A stretch of DNA of 64,000 nt from assembly GCF_020360975.1 (NCBI RefSeq), contig NW_025408676.1, positions 682,001 through 746,000 of the forward strand, in the 5' to 3' direction. The stretch's first letter is position 1; each line of letters begins with the position of its first letter. The DNA is from Hirsutella rhossiliensis (taxonomy: Eukaryota; Ascomycota; Sordariomycetes; Hypocreales; Ophiocordycipitaceae). Position numbers and translations under genes: made by a program. Below are positions 55,921 through 64,000 of the stretch, one piece after another. The notes below the pieces were generated by a model. That model was not told the origin of the DNA and did not search any database. It saw only the letters and a program-made list of their open reading frames with translations.

Positions 55921-56765
55921 TCAAGCTATTTTCCAGGAAGCATCTGCGTCTTGCCCAAGGTTAGCAAGATAGTAGCAAACCTTGGAGTGCTTGCCGCGTA
56001 CCTGGGTGAATCTCTGGCAAGGGGATGTCCCGCCTTGCCTCTTGCTTTCTCTGGTAGTCCGTGCCAAACCTCGCATCTCGTTCCTCAACCTTTGCAAAGT
56101 CAAGCTGGCCGTCGGCCGTGTAGCTCGTCATCAACTGGGGTTCGCCCAACGGCACTTTGTGGCCCTTGTCCGTTTGCCAAAGATGATACACCTTGCCGTA
56201 CAGCGTGATGATCTGCTCCATTTCCTTCTTCTCGCCCAGTTCCCAGGCGGAGTCGGGGACACTGGGATTGGGCATGATGAGCATGCCTGACTTAACCTCG
56301 TAGACGTGGGAGTGCCATAGGCGGCGCTCTTCGGGCGGCAGAGAGTCGTAAATCCTTGGAGTTACCATGTACTCCACGCCCAGCAGACGCGCATTGGCCT
56401 CGGCAGAGTCGTACAAGAGGCATTGGCGCACATCGTCGTCTTTTCTCGATGGTTAGTGACGCGGACGTGCAAGCGGCTCGAGGCAGGACCGGCAACATAC
56501 TGACATGGCCACAGTAGTGGTTGGCTTCCACGCTGCGGCTGGGCTCCGAAGCGTAGGCGTGAAAGGCGTTCAGATGAGCACAAATGTTCTTTATTGGCTT
56601 GAAGTCCTGCGCGCAGGCACGCGTTAGCGCCTGGTCCGCAAAGGGAGGTCAATCATCCTGGGGCCGGGTGCAGACCTGGCTCATGGACGCCACGGAGGTA
56701 AGAAGTGTGTTCTCCGTCGAGACTGCTTCTCCGCGAGCCTTGTTGGTAATGGGGATTTTTTCCAT
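55921..56765 (-). CDS. Oil-body-associated-like protein (DUF1264/OBAP)
   Basis: Exons 56,676-56,765; 56,501-56,606; 56,002-56,439; 55,921-55,949 give 220 residues; all three introns are GT-AG and keep frame. Recognisable family segments are [28 protein letters not shown], the conserved [14 protein letters not shown] and [16 protein letters not shown], and EIHPDADASW at the C-terminus, which is completed only by the last 29-bp exon. The family was named from plant oil bodies; its fungal and bacterial members have no established biochemical function. No signal peptide or membrane segment is seen. The very short last exon is easily missed; without it the protein reads into an intron. It is flanked by a retrotransposon on its 3' side. 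Confidence 0.88.
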
Positions 56766-57886
56766 GTTCCACAATAGTCCGTTGCCGCACGTTTATTGTT
56801 CGTGTATCGAGCTCGGAATGTGCGATTCCGAGACAAGGACGGCAAAAAGCAATGAGAGCATCGAGATGCGGAGCCAAGAGGGGGAAAGGAAGAATGAGAG
56901 AGTCCCACGGGACAAGCACGCAGACGGAGCACCCTCTCCGTATTTCGTCATGCTGACGTACGGTCTAGGCAGGGCCACGACGTGATAAAGAGTGCAGGCA
57001 CGAGGAAGAGTGCTGCCTTTCCGATCAATATCCTGGCATGAGATGTGGGTGAGAATACACACGAGGGACCGAGGACAAGTTGACTCTCTGACTACGTGTG
57101 GGAGCTGCCCCATGGTGACGGCCGTCGACCACCTTTTCTTGGCTCGAAGCGCCTCGAAGTGGGCAGATAGCCAGATACTCCATCACTTACATGGCTCGCA
57201 CAAATTCCTATTGTGAATAGAGACGAGCAAAGACGACTGTGGACCGGTGAATATATATATGCACCCGAATCCGGTATGGCGTTTACGGATCACCATAGCG
57301 AGGATTCTGCCCAGAGTGTGGTGAAGCCTCCAGACTTGCTTCAATCTGAAAAGTACCACAACAGATCAATAAATAGACGGGTTTGCCAGATACTGTACAT
57401 CCATCCTCAGAGTCAATAAATGGAGCAAACGCATGGGACCAAGCCTGCATCGGGCACCCTCCCTGTCTGTCATTCTTTGCTCGGGAAAGCTGTGCCACCT
57501 GACTCATGTTCAGTCTCTTTCTTCTGGGCCGTCATAGACTTGTTCCATCCTCGGTCGATGAGAATCGAGTGCCGGACGGCAACTCCGTTAAGCCCCATCC
57601 GCGAGGCTTGGCGGTGCACACTGACTGCGTCTGTGACCTTTTCAAATGACGGCTCGATCATCTCGTCATCGACAGACGAGATCTCAATTCCGAGGTGAAT
57701 GACGGTGTCATGATGCAGGTTCCACACCCATCTGGCTGCTCGCGGCACGACGTCAACTTGCCATCACGATGAGCGAATCTGCTTCCCAGTGATGATTTAA
57801 ACTCATTAATGTCCGTATATTTTCCCTGCAGCCTGTCAACACCCATTGTCGAGCCATCTTGCGCACACAACCACCACTTTCACACC
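56766..57886. other. Divergent intergenic region, OBAP and Rds1-like genes
   Basis: About 1.1 kb holding both promoters. Several 70-100 codon frames occur but overlap on opposite strands and have no support. I see no RNA gene. Confidence 0.55.
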
Positions 57887-59296
57887 ATGTTACACACGTG
57901 CTTGATGCTGCTCGCCCTGTGGCCGGCGCTCCTTGGACCGGTCTGCAGCGCTGTTCCTACAGCGCGTACAGACACGGGGACGGGCCCAACAAGATACCAA
58001 GATGTTGACGACGCACCATCTCCCACACCGAGGCCCCAGGTCTCTCACGGACCGTACAATGGACCGCCGGCTACCACAACGGGGGCACTGTCAACAGAAA
58101 TTCTCTCCCAGTCGATAGATCCTTTGCCTGCGGACCCAAAGAAGTTCAGATACGCTGCTGATGGGCAACTACACGATAAACAGCCCGCCCCCTTCACTCC
58201 CCACGGGGGCGAGGGCACGGACGGATCTGAGCCCGTGTACAGAGTCCAGAGTGACTTTGACTATCAGTCCATTGCGTTGGCATTGTATCAAGAGTGGATT
58301 GAGCTCGACCTCTTCCACTGGGGGCTCGCGACCTTCTCTGTCAAGGACTTTGAAGCCGCCGGTCTCAAGGCCGAGGATCGCTTTCTACTCGAGTTCATGG
58401 CCAACCAGGAGGTGGGCCATGCAAAAGCCTTGACAAATATGCTCGGACGGCAAGCACCACGGCAATGCTCATACAATTATCCCGTCCGCAATGTGCGCGA
58501 GTATATCGACTTCTGCCAGAAACTCACTCGCTGGGGCGAGGCTGGAGTTTACGGCTTCATCAACCACCTCAACGCGCGCGAGGTCGGCCAAATTCTGATT
58601 CAAAGTATCACAACCGAGGCCCGTCAGCAGATGATCTTTCGACAATTCGAGGGCCTCTTTCCCATGCCAGAGTGGTTCGAGGTCGGGATCCCGCAGTCCT
58701 GGGCCTGGACGCTGCTTGCGCCCTACATCTCGTCCTGTCCTGCGCATCAGACGAGACTTGTTTGGCAAAACATGCCCTCGTTGCGCATCCTAAACCAGCC
58801 CAATCCATCACGTGTGCACGGCGAGCGCGATTGGGATGAGACGACTGGCGGATACGCGAACACCCTGAGCACGGCGAATGTACCCAGCGAAGATGATTGC
58901 CTGAAGGCGACTCGCCAAGGAGAACGTTGCGAGCCAGCCATCACCAACAACAGAACCCACCCTTTGTCGTACCCAGGGCGCCGGGTCTTCTTCGAATGGG
59001 ACGAGCCCGGAAAGGCGATTGGGCCCAACAACAGCTACGTGACTTCCACCACAGTCACACATCCTGAATTTGCGGCTTGGGTAACGCAACTCAACGTCAC
59101 GTATACGCCATTGCACAACGTCTCGCAAGGGATTGCCTACACTATCCAACCAAACACATCAACATTTGAAGGGGACCCCGCAGTGAACGGCACCATCTTC
59201 ATTGCCTTGACGGATCTTGACCTTTACGTCACCCCCTTCAACTTGACAATGCTGAATCCACATGTGGCTGCCCTCGGACTATATCAGGCTGGATAG
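57887..59296 (+). CDS. Secreted Rds1-like ferritin-fold protein
   Basis: A single-exon gene of 469 residues. The first ~22 residues (MLHTCLMLLALWPALLGPVCSA) form a secretion signal; the ATG has context CACCATG. A Pro/Thr-rich linker precedes a ferritin-like helical domain, with EWIELDLFHWGLATF, FLLEFMANQEVGHAKAL and QSITTEARQQMIFRQFEG supplying Glu/His positions typical of a di-iron or iron-binding bundle. The C-terminal part has about seven N-glycosylation sequons. This matches the fungal Rds1 family, linked to stress and nutrient response in fission yeast, without a known reaction. A residual upstream in-frame extension from 57,809 was rejected because the signal peptide begins here. It ends in LYQAG, with no GPI signal visible. 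Confidence 0.88.
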   Translation: MLHTCLMLLALWPALLGPVCSAVPTARTDTGTGPTRYQDVDDAPSPTPRPQVSHGPYNGPPATTTGALSTEILSQSIDPLPADPKKFRYAADGQLHDKQPAPFTPHGGEGTDGSEPVYRVQSDFDYQSIALALYQEWIELDLFHWGLATFSVKDFEAAGLKAEDRFLLEFMANQEVGHAKALTNMLGRQAPRQCSYNYPVRNVREYIDFCQKLTRWGEAGVYGFINHLNAREVGQILIQSITTEARQQMIFRQFEGLFPMPEWFEVGIPQSWAWTLLAPYISSCPAHQTRLVWQNMPSLRILNQPNPSRVHGERDWDETTGGYANTLSTANVPSEDDCLKATRQGERCEPAITNNRTHPLSYPGRRVFFEWDEPGKAIGPNNSYVTSTTVTHPEFAAWVTQLNVTYTPLHNVSQGIAYTIQPNTSTFEGDPAVNGTIFIALTDLDLYVTPFNLTMLNPHVAALGLYQAG

Positions 59297-59927
59297 TAAC
59301 TGTTGGAGGCGAAAGAGACCAAAAATGACACAATGTGGAAGTTTAAAGTTTATTCGGAATCGATAGACTCTGTATGTACACGACCCTGAAATACCACATG
59401 GCTCTGAGTAAAATCGCTGCGGGAGGTGTCTTTCAGAACTTTGCGCGCGAACTGTTGCTCCAAGATAATGGTTTGATATTCAGCTGCGTTGAAATTTGGA
59501 TTCAAACCGTGTCCCGCCTAGACGTTACAGTCCGCAAGAAGTGTCGCGTTTCAAGCAAAGGGGGAATATACTCTACATTATTCGAAGTTTGGCATCTTGC
59601 CTCCATTCGGATCCAACACCCATTTCCCGCCCTCAGCCGCGTACGTAGAAAGTGAGGCTGACGGGTCCAGCTCCAGACCGCCAGTTGTTGCCAACATATG
59701 CACACGTATTTCTGAGACTTGGTCAGCATCTATAGAGTAGCGTCAGCTCGCCAAGTGTTTAACGCATCCGAGTGGCCGCAGTTTCACTTGGCTGAACCAC
59801 CACTCGTGTTGGTCCTTGCAGGACCGCAGATAACCAACGGTTGCCAGGAGTCCGAAAATTGTCACCCAACAACCATCGCTTTCCACCGCTCCGGTGCCGC
59901 AGCATCTCCGACCGAATAGAGTCTATC
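59297..59927. other. Intergenic region, no gene seen
   Basis: About 630 bases between two plus-strand genes. A short 93-codon frame at 59,374-59,655 has no recognisable product. Confidence 0.5.
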
Positions 59928-60728
59928 ATGGAGCGGATGGGTTTCGTCCCCGGGCCTCAGGCCAAAGAACAAATCTTCAACGCACAAGGCCATTTGTTCT
60001 TCTCGAGGCAGACCGCCCTCGACTACGCCGAAGAGTTTATTAAGAAAGCGCCCGACGGATACACGGACGCGCATATCCGCACGCACTACCAGTCAATGAA
60101 GGCCTGTTTAGGCGAGGGCGACCAGGTGGATATTTGGTTCGGCCTGCGTGATCCAAATCCGGCGAGGGGACAGCACCAGGACCCCTCTGGAGAGCTCGTA
60201 GGGCACACGTGGGCTCTGGTAAAGACTGCCGACGGAAACGAACGGCAGCTGTGGGAGGTTGGTCAGGAAACGCCCCCGATGGGGGAGGCACACGCTGCTC
60301 GGGCCTTCAACGCCTATCGAGAGGCCATGGCTCGGCATCTGAACATGGAAGCGCCAGAGCCTGTGCAGATCAACAAGCATGCCGCCAAAACGCCCCGAGA
60401 TGTCAGCGGGAGACCTGTTATCTCACGGGCGTTGGCTCCATCTAACCTATACTATGCATCGAGTCGCATGTGGTACTTTGTTGACCTCGGCTTAGCGGGG
60501 GGTACGAACACGCCCATTATCCTTTCGCGGCCCATGAGATCCTTTGATGCGCTGGTCCTGTCAGCGCTCATGACGTTGGTGTTGAGTGCGCCGCCGCTGG
60601 TGTTTGGCATCAGTACACGCAAGACAGACAGGGCCTCGTCAACCCTGCCGGCGGGCTACCTTAGAGCCAAGTACGAGGCAGATGAGACGCTCCAAGGAGC
60701 TGATGACAGACCGGTTCTCGTTCTCTGA
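59928..60728 (+). CDS. Hypothetical protein with C-terminal hydrophobic segment
   Basis: An open frame of 266 residues from MERMGFVPG; the frame is open upstream to 59,841, so a 295-residue form is possible. The composition is protein-like, with segments such as QVDIWFGLRDPNPARG and LVGHTWALVKTADGNERQLWEVG. A hydrophobic stretch near residue 205 (LVLSALMTLVLSAPPLVFGI) could be a membrane anchor. I recognise no family, and no intron was needed. It might be a fragment of a larger gene, as the next 2.4 kb is gene-poor. Confidence 0.5.
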   Translation: MERMGFVPGPQAKEQIFNAQGHLFFSRQTALDYAEEFIKKAPDGYTDAHIRTHYQSMKACLGEGDQVDIWFGLRDPNPARGQHQDPSGELVGHTWALVKTADGNERQLWEVGQETPPMGEAHAARAFNAYREAMARHLNMEAPEPVQINKHAAKTPRDVSGRPVISRALAPSNLYYASSRMWYFVDLGLAGGTNTPIILSRPMRSFDALVLSALMTLVLSAPPLVFGISTRKTDRASSTLPAGYLRAKYEADETLQGADDRPVLVL

Positions 60729-63213
60729 CCATCTTTCCGTCTGGTCAGAAGGCTTGTACCCCGCGAGCCAGAATATGTGGCTGATGAGAAGAGCTTTCGA
60801 AATCATAGACAGACGCGGTGACTAGAAAAGCGCGGCCCAAATTGGGCATCTACAAGGAAAGAATCACGTTATAAATTGAGCATCTCAGGACACGTTGATC
60901 GAGGACGGCGACGGAGCGGAACACGCTTTCGACGTGGCTAAACCGCAACTCTTATCTGCGGCCACTGGAAATGAGGTATTTAGTCAGAATGGGGTTCTTG
61001 CTGTTCAGTCGACAGGAAGAGGAAAAAGTACCTGCTTAGTCTTTGGAATAGTTGGATGGAAGCTTATCACCTACCTTTTACGAGAGCTGGCTACATGAAG
61101 AGACGAGCCTTTGTGCATTCGCTGACGATTCGGGCCCGCTCTTAAGCACTTTGAGATTACAGAGGCCATTCACTCAATCTGGGAGGGCACAACTACCAGA
61201 TTAGTCCCTTTTCGATTGTGGAGGATTGTCTCGATTCAGGTGAGTTGCAAAGTGGCCCAGGATTAGGCGCGGATTCCTGACGCGTCTGTTGCATTTAAGT
61301 CTTATGTTACAGTAATGCCCTTGGAAAAGAGTAGCCCTCATGTAAAGCCGGGCCCAAGGGGGCGGAACTACCATTGTAGCGCTAGAAGCATGGGCGACGG
61401 CAAGCAGACGCTCCTGCTTAGGGACGGGCTCCGGCTCAAATAAGGCATCTGCAGCAGTTAGAATAGGCCAGACGCGTCTTTACGTGGCCGGACTTATCAC
61501 CCGTGCGCGGGGGCTCTTATAGCTGGTGTAAGAGGCAATAAAGTGCCGACATTAGCGGACCATTGATCCATTGCTTCGACCTGCACCTCTCTGGTGCACC
61601 CCTACGGACCTCCTCCGGGCCACCGTCAGACAGCGTTGGAGGGAGAAAGAGGACGTCGGCCAGGCTGTGCCGACAGGGCCCTACAGACTGCGCCGAGGGC
61701 GCGCATAGAAGCCAGCCGGGGCGACCGGACCAGGGAGGGGGCGTCCGTTAGGGTTTCTGGCAGGCCGCAAAGAAGGTCCTGCCCCCTTTACCCTTCCTTT
61801 CTATCTTTGGATGGCTCGCATTGACTTATTAGGGCCCCAGCTAAATAAGTGATATTCAGCTGATTAGAGCGGACGAAAGGGTGGGAGGGTACTCCATACA
61901 GGTGGGTACCTTTCTCTCGGTTGAAAATACGAGCAATATCATGTCTCTATACTATTCCATCATACAGGGAGCGCGGCTTTTGTGATCCGTGGGCTATAAC
62001 GCTTTGCTTCGCCACTAACCCTCCCTCTTGTCAATACGGATACGAATAGAGGGATGACTTTTGGGCCGCCCCTCTACTGTACTCTTGGCAGTCTAAATAG
62101 GTGGGGGCCTCTTGTATGACGCCACCTTACAGTAGGCTCTCCAAGGAGACGTGTCCGGTCCCGGCCTAACCGTCACTTGGGCGTATCTTACAGTACATGG
62201 AACGGAAACGGCCACGGCAATGCTAGGCGGTCGAGTACGTGGCCAGTTCCGGTATGTTCCCCAGACCGCCAAGGCTGTCCGAATCTCTTGAGCTATTACG
62301 GTAGTCGCCGGGACATTATGCGTCCGCAACAAGTCCCGCCCGACCTTAATGCCGGCTCTCACCGTTACATCGAGCTTTTTTCAAGCCATCTCCGTGGGAG
62401 GTGATGACCAAGGCTGGACTGTTCGTTAGTAAAACCATGAATACAAGGGGAGCAATTCCTCTCGTTTCAACGGAAACACCATAAGATACAACGCCTAGAT
62501 TATTAACAAGCTCCAACGCGCTGAAGAACGTACATGTTGGTACGGCAAGGCCAGGGGTTGTAGCGATGGGGACATTGCTACAAGTCCTGTTTGGGCTACG
62601 GCCGGTGGTGTTGGACGGCTCACAACAGCCGTCTGGGGAATTGGATCAACTGCAGCTCCGATCGCCAGTGCAATACTCATCAGACTTGTGGCGCTGCTGA
62701 TAGCTGCAAGGATTTCGGTTGCGCCTGCCAAGGCAAGCTTGGAGTTGGATATGTACAAGCTGGTGAGCAGTCTCGGATCATTAGGAAGCTAAACACTACC
62801 GGGGACTGCGAGACTGGCTGTTTCATACGCGTCGCCTGGAGTTAGACTGGTACCTCTTTAGCATCGAGCAGAACTTGGGTCCACTGTTGTAGTGGCCAAA
62901 GCTATTGCACATACAGTACTGTTTTCATGCAAGATCCTCGATTCATGGAGGTGGAGCATCCGGCACCAGGAGCCTGATTCCCCTACACGACTGGGTCAAT
63001 GAGGCCCTGCCGCAAGGGGTTGTGTGCTTGTCTCGAAAATGAAAGTCAAATAGAGGGGCTCTAGATACTAGTTGCTCTCCCAGTCAAAGGCCCCTTTCCT
63101 CCTCACCTCGCCGCCCGGTTCAGCTGAAGCTGGCGGGGAGACGACTTCCAGGTCCCCCCTCGTATGGCAACACGTCAAATCAATCAGTCGGTCAATCAAC
63201 TGAGCATCTCAGA
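60729..63213. other. Gene-poor region with decayed coding remnants
   Basis: About 2.5 kb without an intact gene. A cysteine-rich frameshifted remnant lies at 62,535-62,845. Elsewhere I see only short frames, some with motif-like words that do not extend (for example a P-loop-like QSTGRGKST near 61,010). The region looks like old decayed sequence and is not AT-rich like the left block. Confidence 0.5.
62535..62845 (+). pseudogene. Cysteine-rich small-protein remnant with a frameshift
   Basis: One frame (62,535-62,570) reads CWYGKARGC and SDG. A second frame, shifted by two bases, continues from 62,573 with CYKSC, WCWTAHN, then WINCSSDRQC, HQTCG and GCAC, and stops at 62,845. The spacing of about ten Cys and the W/Y-rich start resemble small secreted cysteine-rich proteins of fungi. 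No signal peptide is found upstream, so both the 5' end and the frame are broken. The family is not identified. Confidence 0.5.
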
Positions 63214-64000
63214 ATGTTCACGGCCAGATTCCCCTTCCCTGTCCCGGTCCGTCGCCGCGTCGCAGTCGTCGCCGCCCTGTTCCTCGGTTTGTTCGCCGCC
63301 TACAGATATCTGTGGGATGACATCTCTTCGCCATTCCCGTATATGCCCTGGACTCCCGCCGGTCGGTGATCTTGGTCCCATCCTGCCCGAGCCTGTGGGA
63401 ACAAAGCACTAAGTTGACGAAAATAAAGAATACGGCGGCAGCTGGACTAACGAGGCCAAATCCCGGCCCGGCTCGACGCCCTGGTCGATGTTGCCAAGCA
63501 AAGATGGCAATCCAGACCATCTGCCTTCTGCAGACAAGTACGTCGCGTCCATCATGTCGACCCAGGGCGGGAACCACCAGAGGATAGACTGCCCGCCCAT
63601 CAATCGGAGTCGGTACAAGGCCCTCAAGCGGCTGGGTTGGGGGCTCAGCTCCAGGCGGAGGTTCTTTTTCGCCCTCGATCTCCGCCAGATCGTTGACTTG
63701 CTGCCGACACTGATGGGGTCCATTGTCGAGGCTATCCGCTTTCTCGGGCCTGAAAACTGTGCCGTGTCCATCGTAGAAGGGTTCTCGACCGATGGCACGT
63801 ACGAAGTGTTGAAGTCGCTGCAGCGCGAGATGGATAACCTTGGCGTCTTCTACTACCTCCAAACCAGCGACATAAACTCCCACTACGGCGACCGCATCGG
63901 CAAGCTCGCCAAGCTACGCAATCTTGCTCTCGAGCCTATGATGGCCGATGCGGCCAAGTGGGACCACGACACCACCATCCTCTTCATCAACGACGTGGCG
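63214..64000 (+). CDS. GT69 alpha-mannosyltransferase (CMT1/CAP59-like), 3' end outside window
   Basis: Exon 1 is 63,214-63,361 and exon 2 begins at 63,414 and is cut by the window end; the 52-bp intron is GT-AG. Exon 1 encodes a short cytosolic tail, then a signal anchor (VAVVAALFLGLFAAYRYLW), as in a type-II Golgi protein. Exon 2 carries the family's core, with YKALKRLG, FFFALDLRQIVDLLPTLMGS, VSIVEGFSTDGTYE and INSHYGDRIGKLAKLRNLAL. GT69 enzymes transfer alpha-1,3-mannose and act in capsule or cell-wall glycan synthesis in basidiomycetes; the ascomycete role is less clear. 245 residues are visible. The DXD-type end of the domain lies beyond 64,000. Confidence 0.88.

Noticed and set aside
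60895..61098. P-loop-like QSTGRGKST suggesting a helicase
   Set aside because: The motif stands alone in 67 codons; no Walker B or other helicase motif follows in any frame.
63214..63412. Short frame from 63,164 read through the GT69 exon in another frame
   Set aside because: The GT69 start at 63,214 gives a signal anchor and, after a GT-AG intron, the conserved glycosyltransferase core.
1..64000. CRISPR array, operons, bacterial-type promoters or riboswitches
   Set aside because: The sequence is fungal nuclear DNA with introns; no regularly spaced repeats were seen and the prokaryotic feature types do not apply.

Overview
The window is a piece of nuclear chromosome from a filamentous ascomycete (Pezizomycotina, probably a Sordariomycete and perhaps Hypocreales). 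The evidence is short introns of about 50-105 bp with GTRNGY donors, a Zn(2)Cys(6) regulator, a siderophore-iron transporter, a Goodbye-NACHT STAND protein, a GT69 mannosyltransferase, and a block of transposons carrying the CpA-to-TpA signature of repeat-induced point mutation (RIP). The exact species cannot be read from the sequence.

Positions 1 to about 23,470 are one AT-rich transposon nest with no living gene. From left to right it holds: a minus-strand Ty3/Gypsy element cut by the window edge; a plus-strand LINE with a reverse transcriptase, split by a reversed 568-bp solo LTR; an unclassified piece; and a minus-strand Copia element (Copia-2). Copia-2's left LTR is itself split by a complete plus-strand Copia element (Copia-1, 569-bp LTRs, 5-bp target duplication). 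A further unclassified degraded reading frame follows. Target duplications and one preserved empty site give the order of insertion.

Composition changes sharply near 23,470. From there to the right edge the DNA is GC-rich and gene-bearing. Minus strand: epoxide hydrolase, siderophore transporter (with an upstream GATA site of the SreA type) and Zn(2)Cys(6) transcription factor. Then come a plus-strand 1,499-residue NLR-like STAND protein, a minus-strand tRNA-Asp(GTC), a minus-strand acyl-CoA-ligase-like enzyme diverging from a plus-strand FAD monooxygenase, a minus-strand membrane protein and a plus-strand short-chain dehydrogenase. A 5.4-kb minus-strand Gypsy chromovirus (49,960-55,371) with near-identical LTRs and no RIP follows. 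After it lie an OBAP/DUF1264 protein, a secreted Rds1-like ferritin-fold protein, a hypothetical protein, a gene-poor stretch with a frameshifted cysteine-rich relic, and the 5' part of a GT69 alpha-mannosyltransferase that runs off the right edge.

Functionally, the epoxide hydrolase and the acyl-CoA ligase both end in Ser-Arg-Leu, a type-1 peroxisomal signal. With the FAD monooxygenase, the SDR, the transporter and the zinc-cluster regulator they look like tailoring genes of a small oxidative pathway. No PKS, NRPS or terpene core enzyme is present, so a metabolic cluster remains an inference. Gene models below were spliced by hand; each was checked for GT-AG introns and an unbroken frame from start to stop.
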